From the NCBI RefSeq assembly GCF_023101765.2, contig NC_064212.1, positions 5,394,001-5,458,000 on the forward strand: a DNA stretch of 64,000 nucleotides, given 5' to 3'. Below, piece after piece: positions 13,101 to 25,100 of the stretch (the first letter of the stretch is position 1; every line of letters begins with the position of its first letter). Source of the DNA: Spodoptera frugiperda (lineage: Eukaryota; Arthropoda; Insecta; Lepidoptera; Noctuidae). The notes below the pieces were generated by a model. It worked only from the letters and a program-made list of their open reading frames with translations. It did not search any database and was not told the origin of the DNA. The position numbers and the translations under genes are program-made.

Positions 13101-16100
13101 AACCTTCAAAACTTTCAAGTTCGATTTAATCGTGCGCCATTTTGCTCTAGTGCCTATAGCTAATATATTTGTGTACACCTACAACCATTCATTTAAAATA
13201 ACACTAATTATAAAGCATTAATTAGTCCATAAAGCTAAATGATGGTATAGTTACATTGACATATTAATCGGCAATATATCACGAGGGTTTCGTCGTTTTA
13301 AAACAATAACTTGCGCTATAAAAGGGGGTTCCTTGCGAATTCTAAAGCGTAGTACACCTACCTACTACCTGCCTAATTTATTGGCGTGCGTGTTCGCACA
13401 CGAGTTGATTTAAAGCTCTAACGTATAAGATTTAAAGCTATGTTTGCAAACTTTGAAGAAACCGGACAATGGGTACTCGACCACGCCCGCGACCATGGTT
13501 TTAACTCTGATACTGATATCGCATTGTAATCGTAACACAGTACCTAGCTGAAACATAAACACATATGGTATACAAATCCTCTACAACATTGTGCCTGACT
13601 CATAAATAAGAGTGACGAACGCGCGAAAAAATCCATGTAACGGTTCGATTTCATGTCAGCGTCTACAATTTCTAAATTGGAAGAGTAATTTACGGGTTTT
13701 ATTTATATACGTAAAATCGATATCCTTGGTTGTGGTAGGTAGAGAAAGTGGCATTCGTCACGACTGGCCGATGTTGCGAAACACATGTCGAAGGTTCAAA
13801 ACGCAATCATGTCATTAACGTCGGCCCGGGAGAATTACATGCGTCACCGCTTGCTCCTTTTGACCGGACTCTTATTGATTTTACTCGTACTTTTATTTCA
13901 TTGCACAATTCAACGAGTAATGCGCAGTTTTGCATAGGAAACATGAGTAACATACCTAACATTTATGCACGTTTTCATAAAGATTTGTAGTATTCGCTCT
14001 GTACGATTTATTGTTTGCCATAAAAGTTTTAGGGACTATATTTTCAGAGAAACGATTTAGATTCTTTATAATAAAGGTATTCTATTAAATCACAAGTGCG
14101 GATGCAAGTTCTACATTTCTTATGATGAATTGCAATGTTTATTTGAAATCAGCCTTTATTCCCATTTCGTGGATACAAATAGGTTTAACATTTGTAAGTA
14201 CTTGATCGTTGTTTTTTCTCAGCCGCTCTTTCGTTTTTATAGCTATCTTAAGTTGACTTTTATGACAGTCTTGAGCTGATCCATCCCTTCCATAATTTGA
14301 TTGTATCAGAAATAACAGAAGCAGGCACTTCCAAATTTTATTTTGAACGTAAATTGGGGTTATTACTAATTTGGCTCAATTTCTCACGACGGGGAACATG
14401 TTCCGAAATAATGAAAGATGACATCGAAAATATATTATTTTCTCCATTTCCATCAATAGTCGATACGGCTCAACACCCGAGGATAGCGAAATAATGTAGG
14501 ATAATATGATCGAGTGGTCGCCGATGTCATCCCTTATTCCCGAAGGATCTGTCGGTATTAGGTATAACTGCGCAGAAAATATATTATTAACGAACAGTGT
14601 TATTACGTAACAAGCTCGTGTTAATATTAATGGGGAAGATAAAGTTCATTTATTTATGTGATGCGAGTAACACCAATTGAACGAAGTGAATTTGAAATAG
14701 ACCACAATGTGCTAAATTGATTCGTGATGCATGCCCCGCGTCACTGTGATAGAGCAGCGAATAATAGTGGAAGCATTCTTATTCAGACTTGCTTGTTTAA
14801 ACTTTAGGTGGAATGTTTAATTTTAGTAAAATAAAGCAGGGAAACGAAAACTAGGGGAGTTTAACTAGTAAAACATACTATAAAAATATTATAGTTGAAG
14901 AGACTCCATCTGTCTGTCAGCACTTGAATATGATGCATGTTTTTTGTAAAATGTGAGAGTTGATAGCTACTTCTTTTGCCTTGCTCTGTTGGAATGTTGA
15001 ATCCCATTCTAGAAAACTTTTTGTTATCAATATCTATTAGGGTGTCCCAGCCAAGTAGGGCGAAAAAAAAATTTTCGATTTTAAGTACGCATACCCTCTA
15101 TATTTTTTCTATTTGACCATAATAACTAAAATAAAAAATATCATTGGTATCGGATAACGGGAACCCGTGCCGACTTGATGTCAAAGTTTCAAGAAAAATT
15201 TTGTATGGAGATTGTAAGGAAAATCACTTTAAGTTAGCTTTAACGTTATAAATTAATATTTTTTATTATTGTAAATATTTATTTATTATTAAAATAATAT
15301 TATATACAAAATTTCCTCTGTAATGGCATTCTTCTACAGTCAGGATATTTCATTCTGTGTTCCTGTGCGCAATGTAGTAATAACTGTTTTTGTTCCTCTT
15401 CAAGTGTGATTTTTTTCGTGGAAATCTTGCATTAATTTCACTGCTCCCTCATTGGCTGTATCATTTACGGCTTCAGTATTAACATTTGTGCCTTTACTTG
15501 TAGAAAAAAAAGCATTCTTTGACCATGAATAGGACCTAGTGTAGGAAACTGTCATCAATTTTAAAATGATCGAACAAGGCCTTGCTTTTGGAGGAGTTAC
15601 ATATGGAATAATCATCAATGTTGAGTCCAAGTGCCTCAATAGTGACCGCCTGAAGGACACTTTGGAACATATTGGTGTATAGGTGGCGGTATGCCCTGTA
15701 TGGGCTGAGCCCCGCCGTGTCCTCAGGGACGTGCTCAGCGACGGCGACCTCTCGCGTCCGGCATTGGTTCAATCCATGGTGCGGAGCGAGGGAGACTGGG
15801 ATGCGATCTCCTCCTTCTGCGAAGCAGCCATGCTAGCTAAGGAAGAAGCGGGACGCGTAAGGAAACGAACCTTCTCAAGATCTAACCGTCACGAGAGGCA
15901 CTCCGGGCGTCAGGGATCGCGCAACGATCTCTGGCCACCGTAAGTGCGGGTCTGCGGACGGCGAGCAAAAGGTAGCTCGCCGCCCGATCAGAACCAGACC
16001 CATGCGGTACAAAGAGCCATCAGACCAACATAGATGGACCCAGTAGGGCTGATACCTGATCCGGAGCTGCGACCTACCTAGCGAGTTTACCAAGGCTCCG

Positions 16101-19100
16101 GTTTTTGTCCACTCCAGCTAAGTGACCAGGCCTGCCAGACTCTTTCTGTCGCTACAAGAAGATCCTATCTTCATCTATCTTTATTGAGCGTCGAATCTGA
16201 TATGCAATGTCGAATAAATTATCCAAATTAGAAATAAACTTGAGGAGGCCGTTTAAATAAGTCTTGGGTTTTGTTCGAATTTTTTTTGTAGATCTCTCCA
16301 AACTTGGTATAAGGTTACTAGCATCTTAATATAGTTGGGTAATGCTTTAGTTGATATACGGGCTTTTTCCCAATAAATAATGCACTCAGGAATAGTTAGG
16401 TTTGCACTTTCATTGATTATATTGTCTTCGCGAATGTTGTAAATCAAAACTGCCAATACTTGGCAATTGGAGGGCAATTTCGAACCGCTAATTTGATGTT
16501 TTACATCACCTATGAAGAATATGCACTTTTTAGAACTGCGTAATACCCCTGACATCTTGACTAAATGAAAACAATATGTTCCCTAATAAATCAAACAAGT
16601 AATAACCAGCACTGCGATACGATAACTCCGACGCGCCAAAATTTGCAAGTACTGGCATGTATAAAGGCAAGTCGGCACGGGTTACTGTGCTTCTAGGTAA
16701 ATGAAACTTTATTTACGTGTATGTTGACACTATTCGAAAATAATTAGAGGGTATGCGTTCAAAAATACCGACTTTTATTTTTTTGGGACACCCTAATATC
16801 TATATATTAATACGTGATGCAAAAACTTTGGACCGCTTTTTACGAAAATTGCGCGGACGAAGGAGCATAAAATTTGGAACACTTATAGTTTATGTGTAGG
16901 AGAAGTGGAGAACGCTAATATTTTTCAAAAATAATGCTTATAAAGTACATTAAATCAATAAATAAAACATTACACACACATGCATAGTATCTGATCGTAT
17001 TTGACAAAACGTCAAAATCGATAGACATTGCGATGATATTCTCACGTCTCATATGAAAAGAGTTTTATAAAAGAGTTTGAGTTTGAGTTAAATAAAAACT
17101 ATCCTTGAACGTACGCTAAGTGGTATTGTAAATTAAATCGTATAATTATGGTTGAATTTCAACCACTAGGCGACCACTAGTTCTATATAAATCTACCAAT
17201 AGTATAAGTATGTTCTAACGATCAATGAGTTCACTAGTCTAACAATACTTAAGCAGCTAATAAAATATTTCCAAAGCAACCTTTGAAGCCATTATATCGA
17301 GCTAGCGCTATTACCTTTAATTCATAATTAAGTCGTGTTATCGACAGACGATTTATACTGTTTCCAGTCTTTATTAATTCAAGAAGTGATATTCCAAGCT
17401 GTCTACGGCTCAATCTATTTATACCACTGCTACAAGAACATGATATCGATCAATGGCACAAACATGCAACAATACGTTCCCAGTACGTCTTCACAGTCAA
17501 TTAGAAGCTATGCCGTATATTAATAGTGGTTTCTTAGCGAATGTTAATGAGCACTTGATCATGTATGTGCGGCATGTGGACTGGTTTGACACTCCCAAAT
17601 AATTTTATTGATTGCGTACTCCGCACAAGTGATATACATCATCATTATCGAGCTCTTTAGAACGTAGCTGCAACGTGCAAATTCTAATTATTCTTATCTT
17701 TCATCTACATACATAATATATTATTTAGAATTACCAATTTATTTTTAGCTCTCTGCAAATATAAGTAGGTGGTAGGTAGTACCATTGTTTTTCCAGCTTT
17801 ATGATAATTCCGACATGTTTTGTATACTTATGTATGCTCATTCAAATGTTTCTCGGTTCGAATGAAATGTAAAATGTAGTTTTTGTTGGAGAAAAATCGA
17901 TTACTTTGAACGAGTGTGTTAATAAATAATGGAAGATGGTGGTTGGCAACTGGGTTGCCAGTAGTTTAGTTACCTTTGTGGCTATTATGCCTTGATTGTC
18001 CTTCGTGCCGGCATTAGGTTATTGCCATCTATTTAGACGCAACTGTGGCCATAGGCTATTGTTCCCACAAGTTATCACCTGTCTGGGGATTACAATATTA
18101 CATTGAACCTTTTGTTTCAGTTGTGAGGGTTGCAAAGGGTTTTTCAAGAGGACGGTAAGAAAAGATCTGACGTACGCGTGTCGTGAAGAGCGTAACTGTA
18201 TTATAGACAAGCGGCAAAGGAATAGGTGCCAGTACTGCAGGTATCAGAAATGTCTCGCGTGCGGGATGAAGAGGGAGGCAGTCCAAGAGGAGCGACAAAG
18301 GGCAGCCAGAGGTACGGAGGATGCACATCCAAGCAGCTCAGTGCAGGTACAGGTAAGAATCGTGCGACGTGGCATCGCTTTTTACTTTTATAGAACTAAG
18401 TCTAGTTTGTATTGATTTTATTCTATTGTGATTCTGGGTGCCTTCGAAAATGACTTGCCTTCAAAAGATGCGTATTTTCTCAGCTCTTCAAAGTTTATTA
18501 AACCTTTGTAGCCCAATGTCAAAATTGTTTGCGTCACCATCGAAGTGCGCAACAATAAAAATTGTTTTGCAGATTTGTGTCCGAGTGGGGCGCCCTTAAT
18601 TAACCAAATAGGTACTAAGTGTGCCCTTTACATCCAATAACACGCGTAATTAGAGTTAATATTTAACAGAAATGGTATTTAAACGTGAACGTATCAGTTA
18701 AAAGAATTTGAACTTCATAACCTTTGTGTTAAAGTTGACTTTAATGAGAACTTATAACGGTCTTTACTCCTGCGCATAAATGTCGTTGTAACTTTAGATT
18801 GGAACCGATTTTAATGGAACGAAGTATGGGCTGGTGTATGCCTAGTTTGTGCTCAAAGTAAATGAATAAGAACTCGTTATTGTCCAATTGAGGATAAAAA
18901 CTATATGATCGTAAATGTTTACATCTTGTAGGGCCATAAAACATTCGTATTAAATAATTATGTTTAACGAAAGATCAACTTGAATTTTATGAATATTAAT
19001 GCATTTTAGTTGTTAGGCGATTAACACACAGCCCCACACATACACATAAATATCATTTTAAATGTCTTCCTCTTTGGAACTGCTGAAGTAGATTTTTTAT

Positions 19101-22100
19101 TAAGTTAGGAAATAAGGTCCATTATTGTTTTTTGCCTCTAAACTTACTATTACTACTATGTAAATATTACATAACAGTTTTCAATAAAATTATATCAAGC
19201 ATTTGAAGTATACATAGAATTCGTATACTAACAACCCTACGGCTAGTGATGCGCCACGCTTGTTTGTTGTGTAGGGACGATTACGAATCACTTATATCAA
19301 AGTATCGATTGGTTGCACTGGTGACTAACGTGTTCACTCGACTGTATGTTGATTGTACGTATTAAATTCTTCTATATGTTGCTATTAACATTTGGGTTTA
19401 AAATTGTATATTACTCCAGTTGCCCCAACTTTTTAAGAATAGGTTCTACCAATAGGTTGATCTCTCTGATAACAGGTGAAAAATGCATCAAAAACTGTTC
19501 AATTGTTTTTGAGATTATCGCGCGTATGTACAGATAATACAGACGGTTAGGTCATATATTTTTTATAATATTCTCAACAGATAGTGATTTTCCAGACTTG
19601 TTTAGTATTATCCATAAAGCTTTTATTATTTCAGCAAAGTGATAGTTATGAAGATGTTTTTAGTTAAAAGGGAAAATCTTGTACACGTTTTATTTTACGT
19701 GCTTACACTATTTTAGTACATTTCAATTTAATGGAAAACCCACTCGAGAGAAAGTAAACACACACACATTTATTAACCCACCTACGTTAGACCTCATAAC
19801 TTTGATATGAAAAGTGATCCATATATAAATGTGGGAAACGGAACGCAAGAGGAAGTGTAAGAGAGAGTGTTATGTGTGAAAGAGAGGGATATAGACGATG
19901 AAAGGAAGTCAATGGAAGAAAGACGTCACATGATTATTGGCACGAAGACGTTAAGACGGAAAATAAAATAGAAGAAGAGTTATTATTTTTTATTTAAAAA
20001 TCCTATCCCACAATTTTGGCGGCTCGTCCGGGATTGGAATAAATAAAAAGAAAAACAAGACGGAAGACGAAGAGAATATTCGAGGACGCAAATACGACGG
20101 CAAGACGACACGGAACATGGCGGAAAGCAGAACAAATGAAAGTATTTTTTGCAAAGACGGTGTCTTCATGGATATATCAAAGTTCAGTGGCGACGAAGGC
20201 GACACATATTCCTCCACAAAATGGGCTCAAGACATCGAAGATAATGCCGAAATATTTGGATGGACGCCGCAACAAAAATTAATAATCGCCCGCAGATCAT
20301 TAACAGGGACAGCGCATTTGTGGCTCAAAACAGAGAAGGTGCACCGAAGCTACGAAGAATTGAAGGCGGCGCTTCTAAAAGAATTCCCAGATACTATAAA
20401 CAGCAAAGAAATGCACGAGCTCATGGCGGCGCGCCGAAAACGTAAAGACGAAACCTATTACCAGTATATGTTGACAATGAAGGAAATGGGAAAACGGGCG
20501 AAATTTCCTGATTATGTTGCAATTCAGTACATTATCGATGGCATTTCGGACTATGAAGCGAATAAAGCAATTTTGTACGGGGTCACGACGTACCCGACAT
20601 TAAAAGAAAAACTCGTTCTTTACGAAAATATGAAGAAAAAGATGAAGGTGAAGGTCACCGAAAAAGCTGAAAAACATTCAACATCGACAAGGCAACGGTG
20701 CTACAACTGTGGTGTACACGGCCATTTATCGAATTCTTGTGAAAATGGCATAAAGTGTTTCAAATGTAACAGTTTCGGCCATCTTTCTACGAAATGCACG
20801 GCCACGAGTGCTACGACGAAGCATTCGGAAAACTTCGGCAGCCGTTCGAGTCGACCAATCAGCAGCGAGATTGACCGACAGCGCTGCCAACATGACGGAG
20901 GACGTTCGGTGCGGAAACCGGCCAATCCTATCACTTCAAAGAGCGCAATGTTCACTATGGATTCTATTTCTCCGGTTGGCACTACTGATGGCGATGACGA
21001 GAATGACGGCTGTCAATGCAATCAAAACAAAGAGATTATGCAGATTGTAAACAAACCTGATAAGAAGCTAAGCAAGCCGATTTTGGATATTTTCATTAAA
21101 AATATCGAAGGAAAGGCGCTTGTTGACTCTGGGAGCGATGTTAACTTGATGTCAGAAGAGTTCTACGACGTGATCGGTCAACCAAAGACGACAGAAGATG
21201 GTGTTGTGTTGTCAGGTCTCGGACTTACTCAAGTACATTCATTTGGGAAATTTACAACTTGTGCTATTATTGATCAACGATGTTATGAAGGAATCACGTT
21301 CTATGTTGTGCCTAAAGACTGTATGCCCTATAGTATTGTACTAGGTCACGAGTTTCTCACTAGAGTAACAATGATTATGAATGAAGGGAGTGTATTGTTG
21401 TTACCCTCTGGGGATGAGTGGATGAGACGAATTAATGGTTTTACTGTAGGAATGAGTGTGGTTATACGTTCTACAGTTAGCCCAGCTGTCAAGAAGGAAG
21501 TTTTACAACTTGTAGAGGACTACAAGCCAAATCCAGTGAAAGTTACTGAAGAGGACGAGGGTGAGGCTGCGGAATACAGAGGAAAACCCAAGTCTACGCC
21601 CGACCTGCTGGAAGACCCTAAGTTGAGCAGTAAGACTACTGCCGAACTAGAGTTAGAAGAACAAAAACCCTTACCGAAGCTCATAGAAGAAGAAAAAGAA
21701 GATAAAGAAAAAGAAACAGCAGCTACAGTAAGCAACATAAGAGCTAAACTCAATTCCAAGAAGCGAGGGAAGGCTCCAGAAGGAGATAGTAAGAGACAAA
21801 AGACAGACGATAAGAGAACTAAGAAGACAGACGATAAGAGATCTAAGAAGACAGAAGATAAGAGATCTAAGAAGAAGAAAGAAAAAAAAGAGAAGCAAGC
21901 GTTGGATGGTGATTCGCAGATTAAAGAGTATATTGGGAAAGAGGAGAATGATGCTAGGCAGAAGGAGAAAGAAAGAATACAAAGCGAAATAAAGCAACGA
22001 CAAAAAGAGATTGATGGTAATAATCAAAAAATATACCAGCAAGCTAGAAGACGGCGTAAAAGAAAATATAGAGGCGGTAGATTTAAAACGAATAAAAAGA

Positions 22101-25100
22101 AAGTAGACTTTGTTGTTAGTTAAAATTAAGATATGTGTAATATGTAATGTGTTTATTTTATTCATGTTGTTTGATGAATGATGATGATGATGTAAGAATG
22201 ATATTATGAGGAATGGATGTCCGCTTAGCATGTCTGAGGACAGACATGAGTGTCGGATGGCCGAATGTGGGAAACGGAACGCAAGAGGAAGTGTAAGAGA
22301 GAGTGTTATGTGTGAAAGAGAGGGATATAGACGATGAAAGGAAGTCAATGGAAGAAAGACGTCACATGATTATTGGCACGAAGACGTTAAGACGGAAAAT
22401 AAAATATAGAAGACGAGTTATTATTTTTTATTTAAAAATCCTATCCCACATAAATATATATATTTTATAACTAATATCTTTATACTATGTATAGTTTATT
22501 CCCTAAAGGGGTTTCTAGAAGCGTAGGTCAGTATAAAATAGGAACACCCACTTTTAGACAGTTATTTGTCATTGTAGAGGGCGCTGTCGTCGATTTTGGG
22601 CATTAATGTGGATTGTTTGAATGAATTAATATTAAGAAGTGAAGAACTCAACTTTTTCAGACTCAGAGTCGATTCTGAGTCAATAATAAAGCATGTTAGC
22701 AGTCATATTTGCGACTTTAGAAGGCAGTCAAAACAAAAAGACTCATGTTTTTGCGAAAACTAATTAAACCTTTGTCAGTATTTTTCAGTAGCAGCTGTTG
22801 ATTGATACATTAAAGAATATATTTATGGAAATATTTTCTGTTGCTGTTTCCCCAGGAGTTGTCAATCGAGCGGTTGCTAGAGATGGAGTCGCTGGTGGCT
22901 GACCCCACTGAAGAGTACCAGTTCCTCCGCGTGGGACCTGACAGTAATGTGCCACCTAAGTTCCGCGCCCCTGTCTCAAGCCTTTGTCAGATAGGTAAGG
23001 AATATTCTATGTTTGCTTTTTGTAAGACTAACCGCCGTACTCAGAGCCATTCAATGGTTACTAAACCCCTTGCTTAGTAATTGTTTTCAGGACAAAATCG
23101 TTGCTAAGGAATACTTCAAGTAATCATGAGTACGGCAGTTAGTCTTCAAATCTAGATGTGTTGTTTTATACATATGTCGATCGTCTTTTGTCATGTCACA
23201 TGTCAATCTATGGCCAAAAGTAAAATAATTTTAAATCTTTGCATTGAGATCGATTTTAAGTAAGTAATCAGTATTTGTATTAAGATCCAGTAAAAAAGTT
23301 ACGATGTAATATTTGGATAAGATATGATTTTAATTTCGGCCATCAGATACACTACGTTTTGTGACATTTACATAAATTGAAAGAGAAATTTTCTATTCTA
23401 CGTCAATTGGAAACTTCTTTATTTTATAATAACTATCGTGAGACATACTAAATTAACTAAAATGGCGCAGCCTACGCACGCTGCTCATGATGAAGAGTCC
23501 CTCTGTGACTCGAAACTAGTAGAGCTTTTCTCCATTAATTTGCGTGGAAACTTATTAGTTTTTTGCTGTTTGTTTTTTGCATACAGCCTTATTATATTGA
23601 CGTTCTCAAATATATATAACATATTGCTAGGTTGGAACGCTGTGATATATCCTTTATTCCCAAAACAGGACGATTGATCACATAACACCACATAAACACA
23701 ACTTTTTTCCAAATGGCTAGACACACAAACGGGTATTTATAGTTGAGACTACATCTACTTTTAGTTTAGTCCCACTGCGGCAAAGCCAACGAAAACCTTC
23801 CAGACTCTCTCGTGATTACTGAAAATTTCCGTGACAATAAATAAAAAAAAAAACAACTTATCTCCGTTTCTCAAGAGATTTTCCGATTAATACATATTAT
23901 TATGAAGGTAAAATAACAGCGGTAATAGTTTAATTTATTCCGAAAACTAGTTTCATGTGGCAATTTGAATGTTAATATATAATTTGCCATTTCAATTCGG
24001 ATAATAATTAATCCTAAATTATCGTTTGTTTTTCATTCGTCGAACTTGATGATTGCACGTGTATTCATGGAAGTGTGTGTCAAAGAGAAAGATGACCTTG
24101 CTTTTTGTGTGATTGAAGGAAAACCACTAAAAATAAGGAAAGTCTCATAATATTATTCATATTGATAAGCAATAACAATTCAAGCAATGATATCCTAGAA
24201 TAATGGAACTCCTAAATGTATCTACACTTTTTAAAGTAGGTGTTGCAGTTTTGTTTTTTTTTCTAGGATTTAGAAGTAGGTAATAGGTATGTTTTGTATG
24301 AAATTGCGATATTCAAATGCATTATTACAGGCTGGAATCTCTGAGTGTGATGTATTGTATGTAGGTTTGAGTCGGAGCATCCCTTGTCTAATTTATCTAT
24401 GCAATTATCACTTAAAACTTTCAATAGCATATTTTCATAGCACGTTATTTTAGAACGTTTTAATCACCAACACTATTGTTAATGTACATATACATATATC
24501 GTGTATCAGGGTTTACTTCTGTTAGATCAGACAACAAAACCAGGATTGAGTTGAATACTAAGGGTTTAGGTCTACATACGAAACCCAAAGTACCAAATAA
24601 GCTTGTTTGGCACACAATTATTTTAACCAAACAAAGAACTTTACCCGTTCTATACATTTTATAAACCTCTACTTAATTACCTAACTCAAGGCTCGGGCAT
24701 GACGGTGCAAATCTTTTATTATTCAACTAGCGAGAATATGGCGTTGTAAATATAAAGTAAAAAACATTAAAGTACTCGTGTACCGGCCGTTTTCTATATC
24801 TATACATATAATAAAATCGTAGAAAAGTGCTGTCTGTACATTGAAAATAAAAATAAAAAAAATAGCAGGGGTTATTGTTATGTCGATGTCGAACCCAAAA
24901 ATGTAATTAACTTTTTTTGTCTGTTTGTCTGTTTGTCTGTTTGTCTGTGTGTCTATGCGCGCTAATCTCAGAAACGGCTGATCCGAGTTGGATGCGGTTT
25001 TCACGAATATATTGTGGTATGCTTAAATTTACATTTAGTGTTTGTTTCATGTCAATCGGTTCATAAATAAAAAAGTTATGTCAAATTAAAGAATCACGTC

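Larger units (their letters stand above)
15038..16795 (-). mobile_element. DNA transposon relic, 1758 bp, 12-bp TIR and 8-bp target duplication
   Basis: Ends TAGGGTGTCCCA and TGGGACACCCTA are perfect inverted repeats, flanked on both sides by ATATCTAT (15030-15037 and 16796-16803). Subterminal blocks GCATACCCTCTA and AACCCGTGCCGACTTG are also mirrored. Eight-base duplications are typical of hAT and P superfamilies; I cannot choose. The minus strand keeps pieces of an N-terminal transposase-like protein (see 15536-16555). No catalytic domain is visible. Confidence 0.88.
8320..18120 (+). other. usp intron 2 (9.8 kb), interrupts zinc finger 1
   Basis: Non-coding apart from transposon relics at 15038-16795. 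Other contents: a repeat fragment at 11040-11180, an imperfect palindromic stretch at 11595-11730, a perfect 16-bp palindrome ACACAGGGCCCTGTGT near 9700, and a TATAAAAGG motif at about 13317. I recognise no host gene. Confidence 0.75.
19830..22450 (+). mobile_element. LTR retrotransposon, 2621 bp, Gag-protease only
   Basis: Two LTRs (19830-20012, 183 bp; 22266-22450, 185 bp) differ by one base and one 2-base indel by eye. LTRs start TGTGGGA and end TCCCACA. The element is flanked by TAAA (19826-19829; 22451-22454), a 4-bp target duplication. A primer-binding site follows the 5' LTR, and one uninterrupted 668-codon ORF fills the interior. No reverse transcriptase, RNase H or integrase is present, so movement would need enzymes from another element. 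Near-identical LTRs and an open ORF suggest recent insertion. Same orientation as usp. Gag-type domain and 4-bp duplication suggest Ty3/gypsy descent. Confidence 0.92.
18353..22855 (+). other. usp intron 3 (4.5 kb)
   Basis: Holds the LTR element at 19830-22450. The remaining 18353-19829 and 22451-22855 are AT-rich with no gene or clear repeat. Confidence 0.75.

Noticed and set aside
20260..21050. Additional frames within the LTR element ORF (20260-20445, 20701-20982, 20808-21050)
   Set aside because: Overlap the Gag frame in other registers and lack domain features.
21671..22348. 225-codon minus-strand frame opposite the LTR element ORF
   Set aside because: Low-complexity Leu/Phe/Ser product that mirrors the lysine-rich tail; extends into the LTR; no domain.
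23438..23677. 79-codon frame with a hydrophobic stretch, possible small membrane protein
   Set aside because: Starts within an interspersed repeat that also occurs at 31540 without the frame; no splice or conservation support.
24916..24960. Short regular repeats resembling a CRISPR-like array
   Set aside because: Simple (TTTGTCTG)n microsatellite within an interspersed repeat; the genome is eukaryotic.
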